A DNA stretch of 33,546 nucleotides from an uncultured Solirubrobacterales bacterium (GTDB lineage Bacteria > Actinomycetota > Thermoleophilia > Solirubrobacterales > 70-9), in assembly GCA_903891285.1 (NCBI GenBank), contig CAITDZ010000004.1, forward strand, positions 1-33,546, given 5' to 3'. The notes beneath the pieces were generated by a model. The model was not told where the DNA came from. It did not search any database and was given only the letters and a program-made list of their open reading frames with translations. The position numbers and the translations under genes are program-made. This document shows positions 17,519-26,249 of this stretch, piece by piece (the first letter of the stretch is position 1; each line of letters starts with the position of its first letter).

Positions 17519-18883
17519 ATGTTCGACCAGCTTTCGGAACGCCTTCGCACCGCGCTCGACCCGCTCGGCAAGAAGGGCCGGATCACCGACGAAGACGTCG
17601 ATCGGGCGATGCGTGAGGTACGCCTCGCCCTGCTCGAGGCGGACGTAAATTTCAAGGTGGTCAAGGAATTCACCGAGGGAGTCAGGCAGCGCTGTCTCGA
17701 GACCGAGGTGACTTCGAGCGTCGATCCGGGCCAGCAGGTCGTCAAGGTCGTAAACGATGAGCTGGCCGCCCTCATGGGCGGGACCGGTCGCGAACTGGCG
17801 ATGGCGGACGAGGGCCCTACCGTCATCCTTCTGGCGGGTCTCCAGGGATCGGGCAAGACGACCACCGCGGCCAAACTGGCATCGATGCTGGTCGGGGAGG
17901 ACCTCGAGGTGGGAGTTGCCGCCTGTGACCTGCACCGCCCGGCAGCGATCGAGCAGCTGGCGAACGTCGGGGGACGGGCGGGCGCGACCGTGATCACCAG
18001 GCCCGGAGCGTCCGATCCGGTTGTCGTGGCGGCCGAGGCACGGCAGGAGGCAGTCGACTCCGGACTCGACGTCCTGATCGTGGACACCGCTGGGAGGCTC
18101 GATGTCGATGAGGAGCTGATGGAGGAGCTCACGGCGATCCGCAAGGCCGTCCGTCCCCATGACGTGCTGCTCGTGGTCGACGCGATGACCGGCCAGGCTG
18201 CGGTGGAGGTTGCCCAGGCCTTCTCCGACTCGGTTGGGGTGGACGGGGTGGTCCTGACCAAGCTCGACGGCGATGCCAGGGGCGGTGCGGCACTTTCGGT
18301 CCGGGCCGTCACCGGGAGTCCCATCCTCTTCGCCTCGACCGGGGAGGGCCTCGAAGCCTTCGATCGCTTCCACCCCGACCGGATGGCCGGGCGGATCCTC
18401 GGAATGGGGGACATCCTCAGCCTGGTCGAGAAGGCTGAACGGGAGGTCGACCGTGACCAGGCGGAGGAACTCCAACGGAAGATGGCCTCCGACGGCCTCA
18501 CCCTCGAGGATTTCCTCACCCAGATGAGACAGGTCCGGAAGATGGGTCCGCTCGGCTCCCTGCTCGGGATGATGCCCGGACTCGGCCAGATGAAGCAGCT
18601 CAAGGAGGCCGACCTCGACGAGCGGGAGCTCGACCGGGTCGAGGCGATCATCCTCTCGATGACCCCTGAGGAGAGGCTCAACCCGGATCTCGTGAAGGGT
18701 TCCCGTCGGCGCCGGATCGCCACTGGATCGGGGACTTCGATCCAGCAGGTCAACAACCTGGTCAAGCAGTTCGGCCAGATGAGGCGGCTGATGAAGCAGG
18801 TCGCCTCGGGGGGGATGCCCGACCCCGAAGCTCTCGCAAAGGCGGTCGGCAAGCCGGCCCGCCCCCGCGTGCGGCGGCGCTGA
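17519..18883 (+). CDS. ffh: Signal recognition particle protein Ffh
   Basis: LLAGLQGSGKTTTAAKLA, VDTAGRLDVDEELMEEL, VLTKLDGDARGGAALS, Met-rich M domain (MGPLGSLLGMMPGLGQMKQL). Confidence 0.96.
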   Translation: MFDQLSERLRTALDPLGKKGRITDEDVDRAMREVRLALLEADVNFKVVKEFTEGVRQRCLETEVTSSVDPGQQVVKVVNDELAALMGGTGRELAMADEGPTVILLAGLQGSGKTTTAAKLASMLVGEDLEVGVAACDLHRPAAIEQLANVGGRAGATVITRPGASDPVVVAAEARQEAVDSGLDVLIVDTAGRLDVDEELMEELTAIRKAVRPHDVLLVVDAMTGQAAVEVAQAFSDSVGVDGVVLTKLDGDARGGAALSVRAVTGSPILFASTGEGLEAFDRFHPDRMAGRILGMGDILSLVEKAEREVDRDQAEELQRKMASDGLTLEDFLTQMRQVRKMGPLGSLLGMMPGLGQMKQLKEADLDERELDRVEAIILSMTPEERLNPDLVKGSRRRRIATGSGTSIQQVNNLVKQFGQMRRLMKQVASGGMPDPEALAKAVGKPARPRVRRR

Positions 18884-18890
18884 GACCCTG

Positions 18891-18896
18891 TAAGGT
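18891..18896 (+). promoter_or_regulatory. -10 hexamer TAAGGT, 9 nt before rpsP ATG
   Basis: TAAGGT-cccgatccg-ATG. Confidence 0.55.
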
Positions 18897-18905
18897 CCCG
18901 ATCCG

Positions 18906-19157
18906 ATGGTCCGGATAAGACTCAAGCGCGTGGGTTCGAAGAAGAACCCGATCTGGCGGATAGTCGTCGCCGATCGCCGTTCCCCCAGGGACGGGCGGAA
19001 CATCGAGACGATCGGCCAGTACAACGCCCAGACCGATCCGTCGACGATCGAGGTCGACGAAGATCGCGCCCGATACTGGCTCGAGAAGGGCGCGCGGCCG
19101 ACCCGGCGGGTCGCGGGGCTCTTCCGGATCAAGGGAATCGACGCCCAGGGGAGCTGA
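18906..19157 (+). CDS. rpsP: Ribosomal protein bS16
   Basis: MVRIRLKRVGSKKNPIWRIVVADRRSPRDGRNIETIGQYN. Confidence 0.96.
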   Translation: MVRIRLKRVGSKKNPIWRIVVADRRSPRDGRNIETIGQYNAQTDPSTIEVDEDRARYWLEKGARPTRRVAGLFRIKGIDAQGS

Positions 19158-19164
19158 GGGACCT

Positions 19165-19392
19165 GTGCAGGAGATGCTCCTGTTCATGGTGCGCTCGCTG
19201 GTGGACGACCGGGAGGCCGTCGAGGTCGACGAGATCGAGGAGGACGACGACCTGGTCTACGAAGTCACGGTGGCCGAGGACGACCTCGGACGGGTGATCG
19301 GTCGGGGTGGCCGGGTAGCCAAGGCGTTGAGGACGGTCGCGAGGGCGGCCGCCCAAGATGACCGGCGCGTCCTGGTCGACATCCTCGACTAG
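19165..19392 (+). CDS. khpA: KH-domain RNA-binding protein KhpA
   Basis: KH GxxG segment DDLGRVIGRGGRVAKALRTVARAAA; follows rpsP. GTG start. Confidence 0.92.
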   Translation: MQEMLLFMVRSLVDDREAVEVDEIEEDDDLVYEVTVAEDDLGRVIGRGGRVAKALRTVARAAAQDDRRVLVDILD

Positions 19393-19408
19393 GAGGGAGG
19401 GCCGCCCG

Positions 19409-20143
19409 GTGCGGTTCGACATCTTCACGCTTTTTCCCGATGCCTTCGAGTGGCTGCTCGGCCAGCGGAGCTTCCGGAAGTCCGGCGAAGAGGGGGCCGA
19501 GTTCACCCTCCGGGACTACCGGACGTGGACCCCCCTGAAGGGCGGGCGGGTCGACGACTCCCCCTACGGAGGGGGCTCCGGAATGGTGATCCGGGTCGAT
19601 GTCGTCGACGCAGCCCTCCGGGCGGTCTACGGCGAGGGTTCCCGGCCCCGAACCATCCTGCTCAGCCCGGTGGGTCGTCAGCTCGACGAGGACCTCGTCA
19701 CGGAGCTCGCGGCCGAACCCGCACTCGCCCTCCTCTGTGGCAGGTACGAGGGCTTCGACCAGCGGGTGCACGACCACCTGGCCGATGACGAGGTCTCGAT
19801 CGGGCCCTACGTCCTCGCGGGGGGTGAACTGCCGGCGATGGTCCTTGCCGATGCTGTGGTCCGACGTCTACCGGGAGCGCTGGGGGACCCCGGCAGTTCG
19901 GTCGAGGAGTCCTTCTCCGAAGCGCTCGACGGGCAGCCGGAGTACCCCCACTACACCCGTCCCCCCGAGTACGAGGGCTGGGCGGTTCCCGAGGTCCTGC
20001 TTTCCGGGGACCACGCATCGGTCGAGAGGTGGCGCAGGGAGCAGAGTGCCGTTCGTGCTGCGGGCGCCGGCCACGAGCGGTCGGGCGACTCGGTAGCATC
20101 CCCGGGCCGCTCCCCGCGGGACGACGACCCAGGGATCGGCTGA
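19409..20143 (+). CDS. trmD: tRNA (guanine37-N1)-methyltransferase TrmD
   Basis: [71 protein letters not shown]-like ggagggagg upstream; GTG 19409. Confidence 0.95.
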   Translation: MRFDIFTLFPDAFEWLLGQRSFRKSGEEGAEFTLRDYRTWTPLKGGRVDDSPYGGGSGMVIRVDVVDAALRAVYGEGSRPRTILLSPVGRQLDEDLVTELAAEPALALLCGRYEGFDQRVHDHLADDEVSIGPYVLAGGELPAMVLADAVVRRLPGALGDPGSSVEESFSEALDGQPEYPHYTRPPEYEGWAVPEVLLSGDHASVERWRREQSAVRAAGAGHERSGDSVASPGRSPRDDDPGIG

Positions 20144-20171
20144 GACTTCGCCCCTCCATCAGGGACCAGAG

Positions 20172-20858
20172 ATGAGTACGACCATCGACGACATCGAGCG
20201 CAGTCAGTTGCGCAGCGGCCTCCCGGAGTTCTCTCCCGGGGACCGGGTCCGTGTCCACTTCCTCGTGATCGAGGGCAACCGAAGTCGACCCCAGGTCTTC
20301 GAGGGCGTGGTAATCAAGCGGCAGGGCTCGGGCGTCCGGGAAACCTTCACGGTGAGGAAGCAGTCCTTCGGAGTCGGGGTCGAAAGGACGTTCCCGCTCC
20401 ACTCACCGAAGATCGAGAAGCTCGAAGTCGCATCCCGTGGCCGGGTTCGCAGGGCGAAGCTCTACTACCTGAGGGGACGTACCGGAAAGGCGGCGAGGGT
20501 CTCCGAAAGGCGCTGGGGAATCGATGAGGAAGTCCTTGGAACGGAGGAGGTCGGGGCGGTAGATGCCTCCGGCGAAGGGCTTGCCCCTGAGGAGGTTCCC
20601 GAGGAGGCTCCAGTCGAAGGGGTCGAAGTGGAGGTTCCCGAGGGCGAAGCCGGTGAGGAGGGGGCCGAAGCCGAGCCCGCTACCGAGCCGTCGGATGGGG
20701 AAGCGAGCGGAGCGACTCCCGAGGGCGACGGACAGCCCGATGGCGCAGACGATGTCGCAGCCGAGGCCCCCGAGGACGGTCAGGCCGAGGAAGAGCCCGC
20801 CGGGGACGACGCGGGTCAGGACGAGTCCGACCAAGAGGAAGCCAGGGAAGAGGACTGA
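20172..20858 (+). CDS. rplS: Ribosomal protein bL19 with ~110-aa acidic C-terminal extension
   Basis: Core: [67 protein letters not shown]...[18 protein letters not shown], then an E/D/G/A/P-rich tail. Confidence 0.94.
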   Translation: MSTTIDDIERSQLRSGLPEFSPGDRVRVHFLVIEGNRSRPQVFEGVVIKRQGSGVRETFTVRKQSFGVGVERTFPLHSPKIEKLEVASRGRVRRAKLYYLRGRTGKAARVSERRWGIDEEVLGTEEVGAVDASGEGLAPEEVPEEAPVEGVEVEVPEGEAGEEGAEAEPATEPSDGEASGATPEGDGQPDGADDVAAEAPEDGQAEEEPAGDDAGQDESDQEEAREED

Positions 20859-21484
20859 GCCCGCTCATCCCCAAGCCGAAGACGGCCCGGGGAAGTTTCT
20901 TCGAGCTGATCATCATCGTCGCGGTTGCCGTCGGCCTTGCCCTGCTAGTCCAGGCCTTCGTGGTCAAGCCGTACCAGATCCCTTCGGGGTCGATGCTGCC
21001 CACCCTCCAGATCGGCCAGAGGGTCCTGGTCAACCGCTTCATCCTCAATTTCACCGACCCCGAGCCGGGCAACGTCGTCGTCTTCCATCCACCCGAGGCG
21101 GTCGTGGGAGGCGGCCCGGAGTGCGGCGCCGTTCGCCCCGAGGACCAGAGCTGTCCGAGGCCAGCGATCAGGAAATCCTCCGAGACATTCATAAAGCGGA
21201 TCGTCGCTGGACCCGGTGACACCGTCTCGATCCGCAACGGACTACCCGTTGTGAATGGAAAGGTCGAGCGCCCCGATGGCTACGAGATCACCCCGTGCGG
21301 ACCGGCCGGACTCGGCTGTGACCTGCCAAGACCGATCCGTATCCCGCCGGGCCACTACTTCCTGATGGGTGACAACCGCGGTCAGAGCGATGACTCGCGC
21401 TTCTGGGGTCCCCTTCCGGAGGAGTGGCTGATCGGCAAGGCGTTCGGCACCTACTGGCCCCCGAACCGGATCGGCGGCCTCTAG
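20855..21484 (+). CDS. lepB: Type I signal peptidase LepB
   Basis: Signal anchor [34 protein letters not shown], catalytic Ser (PSGSMLPTL) and Lys ([13 protein letters not shown]), [16 protein letters not shown]. Listed ORF (20960) omits the TM segment; true start uncertain (CTG 20855 or another non-ATG codon within the rplS 3' end). Confidence 0.88.
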   Translation: MSPLIPKPKTARGSFFELIIIVAVAVGLALLVQAFVVKPYQIPSGSMLPTLQIGQRVLVNRFILNFTDPEPGNVVVFHPPEAVVGGGPECGAVRPEDQSCPRPAIRKSSETFIKRIVAGPGDTVSIRNGLPVVNGKVERPDGYEITPCGPAGLGCDLPRPIRIPPGHYFLMGDNRGQSDDSRFWGPLPEEWLIGKAFGTYWPPNRIGGL

Positions 21485-21523
21485 CCGGGCAGCAACCGAC
21501 GGGGTGACGTGGTCCGGGCGGGA

Positions 21524-21529
21524 TACCCT
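21524..21529 (+). promoter_or_regulatory. -10 hexamer TACCCT, 7 nt before rnhB ATG
   Basis: TACCCT-gacgacc-ATG. Confidence 0.55.
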
Positions 21530-21536
21530 GACGACC

Positions 21537-22223
21537 ATGGCACCGGGAGGCAAACCGGAGGAGCACGACCTCTTCCGCCACGACCTCGAGCTCGAAAGTC
21601 CCCTGGTAGTCGGGGCCGACGAGGCCGGGAGGGGATGCCTTGCCGGACCGATAGTCGCAGCGTCGGTGAGCTTCGAGCGCTCCACGCTGGAGGACCGTGG
21701 TGGGGGTGCGCTCGAGGGCCTGTTCGACTCCAAGCGCCTCACCGAGAAGCGGCGCGAGGCGCTCTACCCGGAGATCCTCGGCACGGCCCGGGTCGTCCGG
21801 GTGGTGGTCAGGTCGGCCCGATTCATCGACAGCGAGGGGATCCAGCGGGCGAACCTCGACGCACTCGAGAGGTCGCTGGCCCCGACCGGCACTGCGCCCG
21901 ATGCGGTCCGGTTGGTCGATGGGTTTGCCCTGGGTGAGGGGGCCCCACCGCACAGGCGCCTGGTCAAGGGGGACACCCTGAGTGCATCGGTCGCCGCCGC
22001 CTCGGTCATTGCCAAGGTGACCCGCGATGCGTTGATGCGCCAGGCTGCCGAACTCCACCCGGGCTACGGCTTCGAGGGGCACAAGGGATATGGCAGTGCG
22101 GCCCACCGGGAAGCGATCGAGGAGAAGGGTCCCTGCCCTATCCATCGGCTTTCGTTTCGCCTCATCGCCAGCCCCGACGACGAAGCCACGCAGAGCCCGC
22201 GGGCCGCGCGACGTGCGGCCTGA
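21537..22223 (+). CDS. rnhB: Ribonuclease HII
   Basis: VVGADEAGRGCLAGPIVAA, DSKRLTEKRREALY, KGDTLSASVAAASVIAKVTRDALM, GYGFEGHKGYGSAAHREAI. Confidence 0.95.
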   Translation: MAPGGKPEEHDLFRHDLELESPLVVGADEAGRGCLAGPIVAASVSFERSTLEDRGGGALEGLFDSKRLTEKRREALYPEILGTARVVRVVVRSARFIDSEGIQRANLDALERSLAPTGTAPDAVRLVDGFALGEGAPPHRRLVKGDTLSASVAAASVIAKVTRDALMRQAAELHPGYGFEGHKGYGSAAHREAIEEKGPCPIHRLSFRLIASPDDEATQSPRAARRAA

Positions 22224-22626
22224 AGGCATCTTCGAGGTGCTCGAGGCTCACGGCTGACCGTCCGAATTCGACGCCGACCACATCGAACCTGACCTCCTCC
22301 CAGTTGGCGCCCAGCCCTCTGCCCGGGCCGGCAAGCCAGGCCGAGGCAAGCCGGGAAAGGCGATCCCGCTTGTTCGGGCCGACGGCGAGGACGGGCCGTT
22401 CCGGCCCGGAACCGTGCGGGGAGCGGAGGGCCTTGACCTCGACGAAGACGATCGTCCGCTGGTCGAGGCCCACGATGTCCAGCTCGCCGAGTCCGATCCG
22501 CCAGTTGCGATCGAGAATCCGCCAGCCGAGGTGGGCCAAGTGGTGGGCGACTCGTCGCTCGGCCTCATCACCGACCGATCGCCGCTCGTCCTCACCGGTC
22601 CGCTTCGTCGGTCGATCGTTCACCAT
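22162..22626 (-). CDS. yraN: YraN/UPF0102 family nuclease-fold protein
   Basis: GDEAERRVAHHLAHLGWRILDRNWRIGLGELDIVGLDQRTIVFVEVKAL (GELD..EVK); inverted relative to flanking rnhB and comM. Confidence 0.9.
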   Translation of the reverse strand: MVNDRPTKRTGEDERRSVGDEAERRVAHHLAHLGWRILDRNWRIGLGELDIVGLDQRTIVFVEVKALRSPHGSGPERPVLAVGPNKRDRLSRLASAWLAGPGRGLGANWEEVRFDVVGVEFGRSAVSLEHLEDAFRPHVARPAGSAWLRRRGWR

Positions 22627-22675
22627 CGGCTTAGCTCCAGTGCGCCCTTTCTCGCCCCCGCAACTCGGCCACGCC

Positions 22676-22681
22676 TACCGT
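22676..22681 (+). promoter_or_regulatory. -10 hexamer TACCGT, 7 nt before comM GTG
   Basis: TACCGT-cgcaggc-GTG. Confidence 0.5.
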
Positions 22682-22688
22682 CGCAGGC

Positions 22689-24182
22689 GTGCTCGCGAAG
22701 ACGGTTTCCTTCACCGTGGATGGAACGGCAGTCAGACCGGTCGAGGTCGAAGTCGACGTCTGTCGGGGCCTTCCGAGCTTCGGATTGGTAGGCCTGCCCG
22801 ACACTGCGGTCAGGGAAGCGAGGGAGCGGGTCCGCTCGGCGATGGAAAATTCCGGTTTCGATTTCCCCCTCCGGCGGATCACCGCCAGCCTTGCACCTGC
22901 CGACCTCCGTAAGAACGGGCCCGGGTTCGACCTGGCCCTGGCCGGTGCCCTCTCGATCGCAGCCGGAGAGGTTCCACCGGGCAGGCTCGACGGATGGGGT
23001 CTGGTCGGCGAGTTGGCCCTGGATGGTTCGGTTCGGCCGGTTCGCGGGGCACTTGCGATGGCTGAAGGAGCAAGGGAGGCCGGCCTCCGGGGGATCCTCG
23101 TCGCCACCCCCAACGGACCCGAGGCCGCCCTCGCCGAGGGGATTACGGTCCGGACGATCGACGGACTGTCCGAGCTGAGGGCCACGACCGGGGAGGGGCC
23201 ACCTGGCAACGCAGCCGTTCCGATGGAGCTCGGCATCCACCCGGACCGGGAAGGCCCTGATCTTGCCGACCTGAGGGGCCAGCCGGGTCTTCGTCGCGCC
23301 CTCGAGGTCAGTGCGGCCGGGGCGCACGGGCTGTTGATGGTCGGACCGCCCGGAGCAGGCAAGTCGCTCGCCGCGAGAAGGCTCCCCTCGATCCTTCCCG
23401 GACTGGCCCGGGACGAGGCCCTCGAGGTCGCACGGATCGGGGGGATCTGTGGCACCCTCGCCCCCGACGTCACGCGGCCCTTCAGGGCACCCCACCACAC
23501 GGTGACCCGCGCCGGGCTGATCGGTGGCGGCTTACCCCCGCGGCCCGGAGAGATAACCCTGGCCCACCGGGGCGTCCTCTTCCTCGACGAACTGCCGGAG
23601 TTTCGTCGCGAGGTGCTCGAGGCGCTACGGGAGCCGCTCGAGGCAGGTCGGGTCGAAATCTCGAGGGCGAACGGCCAGTACTCGATGCCGGCCCGGTTCG
23701 TCCTGGTCGCGGCCGCCAATCCATGCCCATGCGGAAGGGGAGACAGCGACCCGGGCTGCAACTGCTCGAGGGCGGCGATCGATCGCTACTCCCACGCCCT
23801 CAGTGGCGCCCTGGCCGACCGGATCGACATGACCGTCTCGGTTACCCAACCCGGCTTCGAGTCGATGAGTGGTCCGGCAGGGGAAGGATCGGGCAAGGTC
23901 CGGGAGCGGGTCGAGTCGGCCCGAAGGCGGATGGAGGCGAGGCTGGGTCCCGGGCGGGCAAACGGTGATGCCACCCGGGAGGAGACGGCAGGGTTTTCCG
24001 TCACCCCGGGGGCGCTGGCCCTGCTCGGTGAGGCGACCCGTACCAGGCGCCTCTCGGGACGGGGGCACGATCGGGTTCTACGTCTCGGAAGGACGCTCGC
24101 AGACCTTGGCGGGAGGAAGTCGATCGCCGAGGAGGACGTTGCCGTTGCTCTGCAGCTCCGGAGCCGCGAAGGGGCCGGATGA
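22689..24182 (+). CDS. comM: Mg-chelatase-like AAA+ ATPase ComM/YifB
   Basis: PSFGLVGLPDTAVREARERVRSAMENSGFDFP, MVGPPGAGKSLAARRLPSILP, RPFRAPHHTVTRAGLIGGG, GVLFLDELPEFRREVLEALREPLE. Confidence 0.95.
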   Translation: MLAKTVSFTVDGTAVRPVEVEVDVCRGLPSFGLVGLPDTAVREARERVRSAMENSGFDFPLRRITASLAPADLRKNGPGFDLALAGALSIAAGEVPPGRLDGWGLVGELALDGSVRPVRGALAMAEGAREAGLRGILVATPNGPEAALAEGITVRTIDGLSELRATTGEGPPGNAAVPMELGIHPDREGPDLADLRGQPGLRRALEVSAAGAHGLLMVGPPGAGKSLAARRLPSILPGLARDEALEVARIGGICGTLAPDVTRPFRAPHHTVTRAGLIGGGLPPRPGEITLAHRGVLFLDELPEFRREVLEALREPLEAGRVEISRANGQYSMPARFVLVAAANPCPCGRGDSDPGCNCSRAAIDRYSHALSGALADRIDMTVSVTQPGFESMSGPAGEGSGKVRERVESARRRMEARLGPGRANGDATREETAGFSVTPGALALLGEATRTRRLSGRGHDRVLRLGRTLADLGGRKSIAEEDVAVALQLRSREGAG

Positions 24183-25306
24183 ATTCCAAATCCGATCAGA
24201 TCCAGGCCTGCATCGAGTGCCTGAGGAGGAGTTGGCTCCTCGCCGACCTTGGACCGTTCATCGAGGTGGCCTGCGACGATCGTCCGGGGAAGAGGACCCC
24301 CGAGCTGCTCGCCCTCGATGACCGGGACCTCGTTCAGGCGATGGCCCCCTCGCGAGCCAAGCAGATGTTCGCCTCGAACCGCGGACTTGGGGCAGATCTT
24401 CTCCATGGTGAGCTGTTGGCGGCCCGCTCCTGGGCAATCTGCCGCCACGACCCATCCTTTCCGGAGGTTCTCCTGGGAAGCCAAGACGCTCCCCGCTGCC
24501 TGATCGGCCGGGGCGACCCGAGCCTTCTGGCCGAATGGGACCCAGGTGCATCGGCAACCGTGGTCGGTTCCCGGAGACCAACCCGAGAGGGCCTGGCACA
24601 GGCCCGGAGCCTCGGCAGAGACCTCGCCCGGGCAGGGGTAGTGGTGGTGAGTGGCATGGCGATGGGTATCGACGGGGCGGCCCACCGTGGAGCACTCGAG
24701 GCAGGGGGTCCCGGAAGGACGATCGCAGTCCTTGGCTGCGGCGCCGATCGGGCCTATCCGGGCCGCCATCGCGGTCTGCACGCCGAGATCACGACCCAAG
24801 GAGCAGTCATCTCGGAGATGCCTCCGGGGAGCAGGCCGTGGCGCTGGAGCTTCCCGGCGAGGAATCGGATCATGGCGGCACTCTCGTCGGTCACGGTCGT
24901 AGTCGAGGCACGGTCCGGGTCGGGATCCCTGATCACGGCCGACCTCGCCACTTCCTCGGGGCGCGACGTGGGTGCCGTTCCCGGGCCCGTCTCCAGCCCG
25001 CTTGCGGAGGGGACGAACTCGCTCATTCGAGACGGAGCCGCCCTGATCCGGGATGCCGGTGACGTGGTCGAGGCGCTCGGTATCCCCGGTAACGCCCTCC
25101 GAGGGGTAGATGCCTTCGATCGGGACCCGGAGTCGCGTGCGGTGCTCGAGGCAGTGGCGGAGGGGTCCTCCTCGGTCGATCCGATCGTCGGTCGAACCGG
25201 CTTTCCCGCGGAGCTCGTGCTTTCGATCCTGACCCGGCTGGAGATCGATGGCCTGGTCGAGGTCTCGGGCACCGGGGAGGTCGTCGCGGTAACGACCGTC
25301 CGTTGA
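24179..25306 (+). CDS. dprA: DNA processing protein DprA
   Basis: ATVVGSRRPTREGLAQARSLGRDLARAGVVVVSGMAMGIDGAAHRGAL, FPARNRIMAALSSVTVVVEARSGSGSLITADLA, C-terminal winged helix. ATGA overlap with comM. Confidence 0.95.
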   Translation: MNSKSDQIQACIECLRRSWLLADLGPFIEVACDDRPGKRTPELLALDDRDLVQAMAPSRAKQMFASNRGLGADLLHGELLAARSWAICRHDPSFPEVLLGSQDAPRCLIGRGDPSLLAEWDPGASATVVGSRRPTREGLAQARSLGRDLARAGVVVVSGMAMGIDGAAHRGALEAGGPGRTIAVLGCGADRAYPGRHRGLHAEITTQGAVISEMPPGSRPWRWSFPARNRIMAALSSVTVVVEARSGSGSLITADLATSSGRDVGAVPGPVSSPLAEGTNSLIRDGAALIRDAGDVVEALGIPGNALRGVDAFDRDPESRAVLEAVAEGSSSVDPIVGRTGFPAELVLSILTRLEIDGLVEVSGTGEVVAVTTVR

Positions 25307-25346
25307 TCCATCCGGAGCGGTCGAGCGCCGCCTTCACTCCGGGGGC

Positions 25347-25352
25347 TAGGCT
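25347..25352 (+). promoter_or_regulatory. -10 hexamer TAGGCT, 9 nt before thiD ATG
   Basis: TAGGCT-ctccaaccg-ATG. Confidence 0.55.
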
Positions 25353-25361
25353 CTCCAACCG

Positions 25362-26198
25362 ATGACTGAGCGACAGGGCAGGGACGGGTTTTCCAACGGA
25401 GGTTCGACCCCGGTCGCCCTCGCGATCGCCGGCTCCGATTCGGGTGGCGGGGCCGGGATTCAGGCCGACCTCAAGGCATTCGCGTCCTGCGGGGTCTTCG
25501 GCACGACTGCGTTAACCGCGGTTACCGCCCAGAACACCGTCGGGGTCGAGAGGGTCGAACCCGTTTCCCCCGCGATGATCGAGGCCCAGGTCGAGGCCGT
25601 CGTCTCTGACATCGGGGTCGATGCGGTCAAGGTCGGGATGCTTGGCGCAGCTCGAACTGCAGACGCGGTAGCCCATGCACTCGACCTGATTCGCGGCGCA
25701 CCGGTGGTGGTCGATCCGGTGATGGTCGCCGAGAGCGGAGCCGCCCTGCTCGATCCCGCTGCAACGGAAGTCCTGGTCACCGACGTCCTCCCGAAGGCAA
25801 CGGTAGCCACTCCGAACATTCCCGAAGCCCGGGAGTTGACCGGTCTCGACGAGGGCTCAGGACAGGAGGATCTGGCCCGGGCCGTGCTGGAACTCGGACC
25901 CGCGGCGGTCGTTGTGACCGGCGGTCACAGCGAGGAGGGGGTGGATCTCCTTCTCACCGGGGATTCCCTGGTCCGGATCGAGGGAGAGGTTCACCCGGCG
26001 GGTGCCAGCCACGGTTCGGGCTGCACGCACTCGTCCGCCCTGGCGGCTGGGCTGGCCAGGGGACTCGATATCGAGCAGTCGGCCCACCTCGCCCGTCGGG
26101 TCGCCTCGAGGGCGGTCCGGAATGGGCTCCGGGACGTGGGTGCGGGGGCCGGGCCGGTCGATGCCCTGGGGATCCGGACCCGCTCGGTCGATGCCTGA
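25362..26198 (+). CDS. thiD: Hydroxymethylpyrimidine/phosphomethylpyrimidine kinase
   Basis: ALAIAGSDSGGGAGIQADLKAFASCGVFGTTALTAVTAQNT, VVDPVMVAESGAALL, TPNIPEARELTG, GSGCTHSSALAAGLA. Confidence 0.95.
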   Translation: MTERQGRDGFSNGGSTPVALAIAGSDSGGGAGIQADLKAFASCGVFGTTALTAVTAQNTVGVERVEPVSPAMIEAQVEAVVSDIGVDAVKVGMLGAARTADAVAHALDLIRGAPVVVDPVMVAESGAALLDPAATEVLVTDVLPKATVATPNIPEARELTGLDEGSGQEDLARAVLELGPAAVVVTGGHSEEGVDLLLTGDSLVRIEGEVHPAGASHGSGCTHSSALAAGLARGLDIEQSAHLARRVASRAVRNGLRDVGAGAGPVDALGIRTRSVDA

Positions 26199-26218
26199 CG
26201 AAAGCTGCCCGGCGTCAA

Positions 26219-26224
26219 TAGGAT
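26219..26224 (+). promoter_or_regulatory. -10 hexamer TAGGAT upstream of ilvD leader
   Basis: TAGGAT-tgccggcg-ATG(26233), then aggggag SD-like sequence before ATG 26250. Confidence 0.5.
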
Positions 26225-26249
26225 TGCCGGCGATGCAGGGGAGCAGGGA

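Noticed and set aside
16517-19132. 871-aa minus-strand ORF spanning ftsY and ffh
   Set aside because: Antisense to two strongly supported SRP genes; composition is a typical GC-rich mirror reading frame (R/P/H/E-rich) with no domain motif.
25307-25361. TPP riboswitch upstream of thiD
   Set aside because: Only 55 bp upstream, no conserved TPP aptamer elements, and a leaderless-type -10 immediately before ATG.
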